Source: Casuarius casuarius | Lineage: Eukaryota > Chordata > Aves > Casuariiformes > Casuariidae | Assembly: GCA_003342895.1 (NCBI GenBank) | Contig: PTFA01000483.1 | Coordinates: 14,429 to 78,428 of the forward strand | Direction: 5' to 3' | DNA: 64,000 nt | Shown: one piece after another, positions 40,301 to 49,300 of the stretch | Numbering within the stretch: position 1 is the stretch's first letter | Layout of the letters: the number at the start of each line of letters is the position of its first letter | The notes under the pieces: model-generated | What the model was told of the DNA's origin: nothing | Database searches by the model: none | The model's input: only the letters and a program-made list of their open reading frames with translations | Translations under genes and position numbers: made by a program

Positions 40301-43300
40301 CCTCACACTTTTAACCCCATGCTCACGTTCAGTTCTCCCTTCTGCACATATCCTCCTCCTTTCAGCCTTCTTGTGTTTTGTTTTGTTTTGTTTTTTGGGT
40401 TTTTTTGGCGCGTCTATGTATCTGGTATCCAAACATGTTTCCCTTTCCCCTTGTCTCATTGGGACTAACTTCTTCACTCATCCTCTGTTACTGCTCAGCG
40501 GGGCCTGTGCTGTCTGTGGGATACCTGCCAAACTGTTTCCCCACAGGCATTTGTGTCCCAGCTGAAAAAGAGAGAGCAGCAGCTCTGTGACTGGCTTTGA
40601 TTCCACTGCTGGCATTAAAGCCGCCCCTCATGCCCCCTTGGGGGGGGATTCCACTGGACTGCAGGCGTGGGGGCGGGCATCTGCCCTGTATCCCAAGAGC
40701 ATCGCCAGCTTTGGTTCTGGTTCTACAATGCAGACTTGCATCGAAACAAGGAGAGCCTGGGCTACACGTGTCACCTGGAAGAGCGCGGTCTAGAGTGGGA
40801 GAAAAGGGAATGCTGACAGCGTTCTCTGGGCATGCTCTTCCTCAGCGCAGTGGTCTTAGAGTACTGGTGACTTCATGGCCTCCTGTCTGCAATCCTGTTT
40901 GTTAGGGCAGTCCCTTGATTACTCTAAGGATGGTGGGAGTGGTCTCACCTTTCCTACACATTATCCCCAAGAATGGTGTTTCTCCAAAACTTTCACTCAT
41001 GTGCTGCCAGTGGAGAAAGCTGGCTTGGGCCCCGTCACCTTCCTGAACTAAAAGGGGAGGGGACATGCATCAACAACGTGCTCCCTAGGGTGACATGACC
41101 TGCTCCACTCCTGCCATGCTAGCAGTAAAGGAGGATGTCTGACGGTGCTTATGTGCGCTCACCAGCTCTGCTTCATACTGCTACTAACATAACACCTGAA
41201 CTGAGTCTCTTCTGAGGTTACAGAGACGGCTAGCTCTCTTGTAGCAGACGACTTGAGCTAGTATGGATTATCTAAGCCTGTACAGAAAAACTTTCACAAA
41301 CGGTTGGTTTCACAGTACTACTCCTACCCATATCTCATGGCTCCTGCTGTTGAGGCAAGTTAGGACCAAAGCAGACTGCTGAGAGATATCGGGTTAAATA
41401 TTTCTGTCTTATGTGATAAAGGCTGTTTCTGGGATCTTGATGCTTAGTAAATCTGAAGAAATTCTGCTCTGTGCAACCTGGAAGATGAAAGAAATTCAGA
41501 AGACCATACTATAGTCTTACAAAAGACCATAGTTTTGAGAAAGATGAAAGGGGAAGGGGCATCTAAATGTGGCTTTATTGTTCAAATATCTGAATGGGAC
41601 ATATCTTCTGTGTTTCCTTAGTTTTGTTTTTCCCAGAGTGACTACCTGCTCAGTTTGTTTTGTATGTCTGAAAACTGTTTGAGCGCACATGGTGTATGTC
41701 GGCAGGGTTGTCGTTCTATCTTGCCAGCAAAGCTCGCGCCAAGCACTGGTCTTTTCTAAGCCACACTGGAAAGCAACTGACCCCCACAGAAATCTAAGAA
41801 AAGGAAACTGGGCATCAGTTTTTTTTCCCAAGAACCTATTGAATATTTCTAATTGCAAAGTGTTTGTTAATCAGGAAAACTAAGAAAGAGATCCAGGAAG
41901 TGTGAGCTTGAAGTTAGGCATGTCTGGTCTGGGCTTGGCACCTGCTTTTAGCAGGCAGAATATTTAGCTACATGAGCCACTCACCTAAGGGTGCCAAAAT
42001 TATTCATATCTCTGGATCTGGATTTTGTTTCTAAAGAGCTGCCTCCACTTGGTGAGATGGGATGGGTGAACCAGAGCAGTTGCCAAGCAGAAGGTCAGAC
42101 CAGGTGGTTTATGACCTGGTCCTATGAGTCTTGGGAGCAAGACACGAGTCCTGAGGCCCTAAATGGGAGAGAGGAGATGGGCCTGCGTACTAGTATCTCG
42201 TCTGCCACGCAGTGCCGGGGACATCACAACAGACTGCACAGGGCTGCTCCAGGAATCTGGAAAGGGGAAGTCGGTGCTGCTGTGCCCACTCTGTCTTTCC
42301 AGAATCCCTAGGCACTGTGTTCTCAGGCGAGGCCTGCTGTCCCCCAGCTACCCTTTCGCATTCCCCAGGCCTGTAACGCCGGCTCACTCGTTCTCGTCCC
42401 TTGGCTGAAGTGACTGTCCGCGTTTGGATGCAGGACTGTAACGCTCTGCTGGTCTAGATTTCTCGTTTCAGCTGGGGGAGGGCTAGGCTGAGGGGGCTTT
42501 ATTATGTAGCTGAATCTGAACTGTTCAGGCTGAACCTTGCACTTGGAATGTGTCCTAAGATTTATTTGCTTGTCAGACTTTCACTCACAAACATAAAGCC
42601 TCACTGCTCAGCTTGTGGTGGGGCTGCCCATGGTTTGCAGCTGTGTTTGGCAGAGGCTGAACAAGGTGGGAGTCCGGCCTGCTGCCTAAAGATTTGGGGT
42701 GTGCAGAACTAAGAGTATTCCTGATCAGCTCGTTGTGGGAGGGACTCGGCTTCAGCATGTGGGGTGAGTCTTCTCCCACCCAGCAGCCCTGCTGCTGGCA
42801 GCTCCATTCCCTGAGTCTTCATATTTTTTTTCTATTTCCCAGCTTTACCTCCCACTCTCCTCTCACTCTTTATGGCCCGCTTTCCTCCAGATGCCTTTGA
42901 GCACCACCACGTTGCCCAGTTGCTGCGCCGTTTTTCCTCTGACTATGCCACGAGCCGGAACATCTCCCTGGATGCCACTCTAGCCCATCACCTCCAGCAG
43001 TGCTCCTACCACCTGCGCCTCTTCAGGAGCTGGCTGATCTCAGGGCAGGATGACTTGGAGTGTCTTTACGGTACTGCACGCTGCAGCTGCCTCGGTCCCG
43101 TGCTCTCATGGCTGAGCAGGGACCACTGTCTGCTTGAGAATGCAAAGTATGCTTTGCTTCTAAGAAAGGAAAGCATTTCCCTCTCCACATCCCTCAAATC
43201 TCTGGGCTGCTCCCGCAGCAAGGTGTGCGGGCTGTTGCACCAGGCAGGTCTGGAGCTGTAGGAAGAAGCTTTTCCACATGGAGTCAGTGTTCTGCGTGTA

Positions 43301-46300
43301 GCTGTAACTGCTCTTTCTGTCCTTGGCAATTGTTTGTTGCCTCCTTCCTCTAGCCAGGGCAAGCCCTTAAGCTGCTTTTGTGTCCTCATCTGAAGTGATG
43401 AGCTCCGACCCGTGTGGTGCTCTGCTGACATGAAACCGCTTTGCAGGTTCTAGTGGGGTGCTTCTTGGTGCCCCTGTAGCTGTGGAGGGAGGAACCAAGG
43501 CAGATAGTGAGAGCATGGGAAGAATGAAGTTTAAGGAGGCACTGCAGCTGGTCACATGCAGGTGAACTTGCTGTGGAAATTTAGGGGAAGTGGTGGCTTG
43601 TGGGATTGTGTTGTTTCTAGAGAGAGCAGCTTACGGTAGAAATTGAGCTTCTGTACGTCTGCATTGCATGGCATCTGTTTTGCCTATTAGGACTTCTGTG
43701 CTGTGTCATGTCTGTGGTGGGAAGAACTAGGTGATTTCAGTATTGGATCCGGATGTTATAAACCAAAGATCACTGTTGTTTCTGTGGTATTTCTCAGCCT
43801 CTGGCACGGGTGGGAGGTCTGGTGCATTGAGGTCTCAGGGCTTCTAAGACAAGTAGGAAGACTTCTTTTTGTGAAGGGTAGCTGGCCAGGCCTGGCTGTT
43901 AACGTTCACCTTGCACCATAAAACTTGCTTGGTGCATGTGGCTTGCTGAACTGTGTGGTGTGATGCATGGATCTCCTTTTTCATTCAAACCCATAAGTGG
44001 AAGGGGTAGACACGGAAGAGTTTATTTTTTCATCTGGCAAAAACAGAATCAAGCATTTTCAGAGCCTGGAGAAGAGAATTTTTCTTATGGTCTTTTTTTT
44101 CAATATGGCTCTTTCTGTTAAGCAGACAACTTGGAGATGGCAAATGCTTTTCAGATATAATTAGGATAATCCTTGGTCTCCTAGCAACTAATACAAACAT
44201 GGAGCGAAATCACTTCAAGGGGAGAGATGCTGGAGCAAAACAGAGTACTCCTAAGCCAGAGCTGAGCTTGCCCTGCTGCAGATGTCAGCCGTCTTGTGTG
44301 AGCTCTAGCAGAGAGAAGAAATAAACCTTAGCACTTTGGGCACTGGCGTTCTGAGTACTGCAGCATGGTGCTGACTTGTGGAGCCCATCTTAATGCAGCC
44401 AAGCTTGTGAGCTACATACAGCAGCTTTTAGTAGCTTCTCCGTGTGGAAGTCAGATCTCTACAATCAGTAAGTGAAGTTCTTTCTTGCAGTTTTCTCAGT
44501 CTGACTGAGCTCAAGCCCACAGTTATTTAGCATGTTTGGAATTCCTGCTGAGGTTCTTCTCTTAGCAGACATTTCTCCAGTCTCTGCAGCTGACAGTCCT
44601 ACTTCCCCCCATGTAAAAACTGCGTACTCCTATCTTCTTTCCTGTCTTTCAATCATACTTCTATCCACACAAAGAAAACATGAGTTAAAAGACTGGGACA
44701 GGGAGTTAGAAGTATGTGGTTGGTATCTGAAGTTAGAGAGATCAGCACTGGAGCCCTGAAGAGATCTGTCTGGGAACCTGTGCTCATCAGCATGCTCATC
44801 GTCTGGAAAAGGAAGAGTGTGAAGTTAGTTCATGTTGTTAATGAATTGCAAGGTACTGAAGGCAAAGGTCAGCTGTGAAGAAATAGAGAAGGACCTTATG
44901 ATTATGAGTGGCTAGGCAGTAAAAGAGCTGGTTATGTTCAGTGTAAGTAAATGTAAAATGACAGGGGGAAACAGCCCCAAACTTGTATATAAAATGGTAG
45001 GCTCTAAGCTTACCATCACCACTTGGGAAGATGTGGGCGAGCTAGAAATCTGCAGTCTGGGAAAGATGACACTGATAGTGGTCTGAACCTGAGTGGTCTG
45101 GAGAGGGGAGATGGGGGGAATCTATCTAACGTTCCAGTACAAGAAATAGGAGATTTCAAATGGAATGGGTAGGGAGCAGGTTCAGACAGAAGTGACTCTT
45201 TTCACACGTTGAGGACCTCCTCACCACAGCACGTGGGGGATGTTGAAAGCTCACCTGAGTTCAAAGGGAGACTAGAGAATCTCATGGAAGAGATGCATCA
45301 AGTTCAGGACAGCTCTGAGCTGCAAGTCATTGGAGTCTTGGGGGGTATTCGGAGGAAGAATCACTACATGTGATCTCTAGTCTAATACTCTTTCCTGCAT
45401 ATCTGCTTTTGGCACTGCAGGCGGAGAGATGCTGGACTAGAATAAAGCTTCAGTCTGATCGTTCAGATGTTTTGAAAGGCTGGTTATCAAAAACCCTCAT
45501 TCCTGTACATATCACGTACACATGTGTAAGCACGTATGAATATGCCTATTGGCGCTCCCCCAAAGACTGGACTGACCAAACGTATTGTGGAAGAACTTGC
45601 TTTCTCCCACACCCGTCAGAATCTGTGCTGAGACTAGGCAAGTGCTGTCTCTGCTCCAGAATAGCTGATATGGTATTGGTGTACAGACCTTTCTTGGAGG
45701 TATCAGGTCCCTTTGGTCTGTCTTCTGCTTTCAGAATGTCTGTCCCAAAGGAATGGGCACCTTCTCTCCAACATGGAGTTCACAGTTGGAGAGCTGGGCA
45801 GTAACTTGGTAACTTTTGATAATCAAGTTGTGTGTGCTGGTGTTCAGAACTCTTAGGCAAAAATATAGTATACAAAAAGGATTGCTTTGAACCAAAAAGA
45901 CTTATCTGAGGCCTCTTTGGCCTCAATCTTTGTCTGTTGGCTGACTGTAGTTAAGTATTTGCTCTTGTTCAGTGTAACTGCTTTGTACTTACCAACCTGT
46001 TGGAGCAGTAAGTGCATTCTTTCTTTTAACTATGTCCCTCTGCTAGTACAAAAGCTTACCATATTTGGGACCTCAGATACCATATTTGGGACCTCAGATC
46101 GCTGTTAGTAAAGCTAAGGAATGGGCTGTTTGGACTACTTGAAAATTGCTCCTTTGTCATGCCTCCTGTGAAAGAATACAGCTGTCTCCTAGATGAGTTA
46201 CTGAGTTATCAGCTCTGAGGGATAATCACACCTCTGCTGATTTTATTCCAGAGAACATTTGGCCAATATAAATGTAACTTTCCCAACTCATATTAAGCAG

Positions 46301-49300
46301 GAAACTTTTTTTCTGATCTCCTTAGGGCATGCATAAAATCTAGGAAACTCATGTGTTACTTTGATTCAAATTAGATGCTCCCATTAAATGAAATGATATT
46401 GGCTTCCTCTGGAGGGTTTACCCTGTTGTTTGTTCTTCTAGACTGGCACATCTCCTGTGTAAAATAATAGCAATCAAGAAGATGCTAGTGCATTCAGGGT
46501 CTTGTTTTCTCCCTTGTTCTTCCCTTTCTCCAGTGTAAAATCTCTTTGTTTTAGGTCTGCTGCTAACAGCTTTAGATGAATTTACTTTCAGACTTTGAGG
46601 TGAATCAGAATAGATTCTCCAATAGTGCTCAGCAATATATGCAAATGTCAGGAACGTGAAGCTTTGGGGAGAAGGATCAGAACTGGAATGTAGTTAACTC
46701 AGCTGTAATCTGGTTAGACCTTCAGCTTTAGCATCGATGTGCCTGGGAGAGCTGAAGCAGGATTCGTAATCTTGTAGGCAGATTATACCTCCGTACGTTG
46801 TCATCTGCGGAATGGCTTTTCAGGCAGTATCGTACTCTGCTGTTGTGTCGGGGTGATTCTGCTTTACTGATTCAGAGCAGAGACAGCCCCCCCCCCCCAC
46901 ATGCATCTGCTGCTTACATCACATGTAGTCTCCTGGGACATGCAGAATAATACGTGTTCAGCAGACTCCTCTGTCTTGTGGGTCTTAAGGTTTCTCTGTT
47001 ACCAGATCTTGTTTGCTTGACTCTAACAGATGGTTTCTTTTTATTTCACTGAATAAAAATTTGAGAGACATAACCACATTGTCCTCCGTGCCCAGAGAAG
47101 ATTACAGTTGAGTCTGGGATTCATTTTTAGCTACTCCAGTCTGCACAACCCAGCCACATGCCTTTCCCTGTAGGAGAGGTCTAATTCTGGAGGGAGCATG
47201 TTGCCCTCTGTCTCCTTAATGCAGCTAGTGTAGTCAAACCCAAATGAAATAAAAAATTAGACTTGTTCCTCTGTGGGCTGCTCTAAGACTCTTTGGTACA
47301 AAATGAATGGGACTCTCTTTAATTTCTTGTGCGGTTATCCACATCAGAGACTCTTGCTCTGCAGGCCCCATGAAAAGAGTTTCAGGAAATACCAGCAATA
47401 GCTGAGCTGTCAGCACTGGGTTCCTGTTGTATTTTGCGCTCACACTTTGTTACTCCTTCCCTAAGATGTCATTTATTTGTGCAGCCAGAGTAAGGGATCT
47501 AACCACTGCTGCTACTGTGATACAAGTAAGAATTATGGTCTCTAGCAGTCATTTCTTCCTTGGCTCTACTGTGGTGGCAAGAAATTGCCTTTGTTGGCCT
47601 CTCAATAACATCTAAGCAGGCAAAGGGAAGTGGGCTGCTGTATACAAATGGCAGGGCTTGCTTTAAAAATAGTAGTATTTCACCTTGAGAAGGGAGACTT
47701 TTGCCTTTTTCTTATCTTACTTCGGACTGACATTTGGCACTTCTGAGAACTAGGTGCATTGTTTCATGTTAGTAGCATTTTCAATGTCATGTTTCCTTTA
47801 ACACTGGACATTTGATTTCCTCTTTTTGTTGTAGGAGTGTCCACACACTCAGCTCCTTATCAGTGCTTCTAGTGCATCTTGGAACTACTCTGCTTTGCCC
47901 TATGTGAAATTTAAACTTCTTCCCTTTTTCTTTGGAAACCCAGATAGCTGAGCCAACTTTGGTCCCTCTTAAACCAGATTCTGTTGTGAAATGACATTAG
48001 CCTCGTACTCTGCTCCACGACCGTCTCCACGCTGCTGTTCTTAAAGTCTTTCCTTCCTCCTTTTCCTTTAGATTGTCCCCCAGAATACCTATGTAAAGAT
48101 AGTGAATAGAGACTCTTGTTTATTCAGTGCTTCTGCTCAAGGCACTTCTCAGGAGGAGACAGAACAGCATGGTAGTTTTGCTGTAGCTTGCATTCCTTCC
48201 TCCTAGCCAAGGATTTGTTACCTTTTATGTCTTGAATTAATGTTTATAGGCCATTCGTGGCACAGGTAACCCCTCTGGATTGACTAAAGCATTCTCTGTC
48301 TCCAGTAGCTGTTACAGCAGTGAATGTCCCTGCAGCACTGCACACTGGTGATGCTCTGATCTATGGTTTCCTCATGTTGCATGTGCATTCACTTTAAATA
48401 CCGTCTGTTGGCTTACCCTCCTTGCCTGTTACAGAGCTGAATTAGGTGAACGCATTGGAGCAGAGGCTGTCCATTGAAACTTGAAGGTGACTGGAACAAT
48501 ACTACCTTTAGCAGACAATCCAGGAACTCAAGATCTTCTCCTTAGTAGGTGCTGTCAAGCTTCAGTGATCAATTTTAGCCTGGGAGTGTGCTGGGCTACA
48601 ATCCTGATACAGCAGTGCATCAAGAACTGTTGCACTTCTTGCATTTTAAAGTAACTTTCCTTACCTACAGGAACAAAAGCAATTCTTTTTCAGGGCTTTT
48701 GGAGAGAAAAATATCCACTGAGGGAGCTTGGGGAGTCACAGAATGGGAATCTAGGCTTAAGAAGTTTAGAGGTCTTTAAATGCAAGAGGCAGAGCAGGAG
48801 GAGGCCTTATGCCCATAAGTCCAGTGACTCATCTCTCTCTTCCTTTGTCCTCTGACAGTTTCGTGTTGGCTTGGTGCCACAGGGCATTGCCAGGAAGCCT
48901 GGATGAGGAGAAAAGTGCTTTGCTGTAACGCTCTGTTGGCTTGAGTAGCAAAGAATTTCTTGTGAGGAGTTGTGATGCAGCTTTGCCCTGAGTAAAAGAG
49001 TTCTCTCTCTTAAGTATTGAGATAACAATTTCTACTAATTCTGGGGTTGTTGGCAAAGAAGTCTTGTTTAGGGGGCCAAATAATTCATATTGTTCTCCAC
49101 CCCATGCTTTGGGGATAGTTGTTCAAGCTTATACTGGAGAGTCTGCTCTGAGAGAGGATGGTTCTGCCCCTCCCTGCATTTGTAACAGTGTGCTGTAATT
49201 CACTGGGGAGAGGGTGGACTGTGTCCCAGGCTGAAGTGACAAGCAGGGTGAGTCCTTTCATGGAAATTCTGCTGGCTTCACCTAGGGGAGCTTCTGCAAA

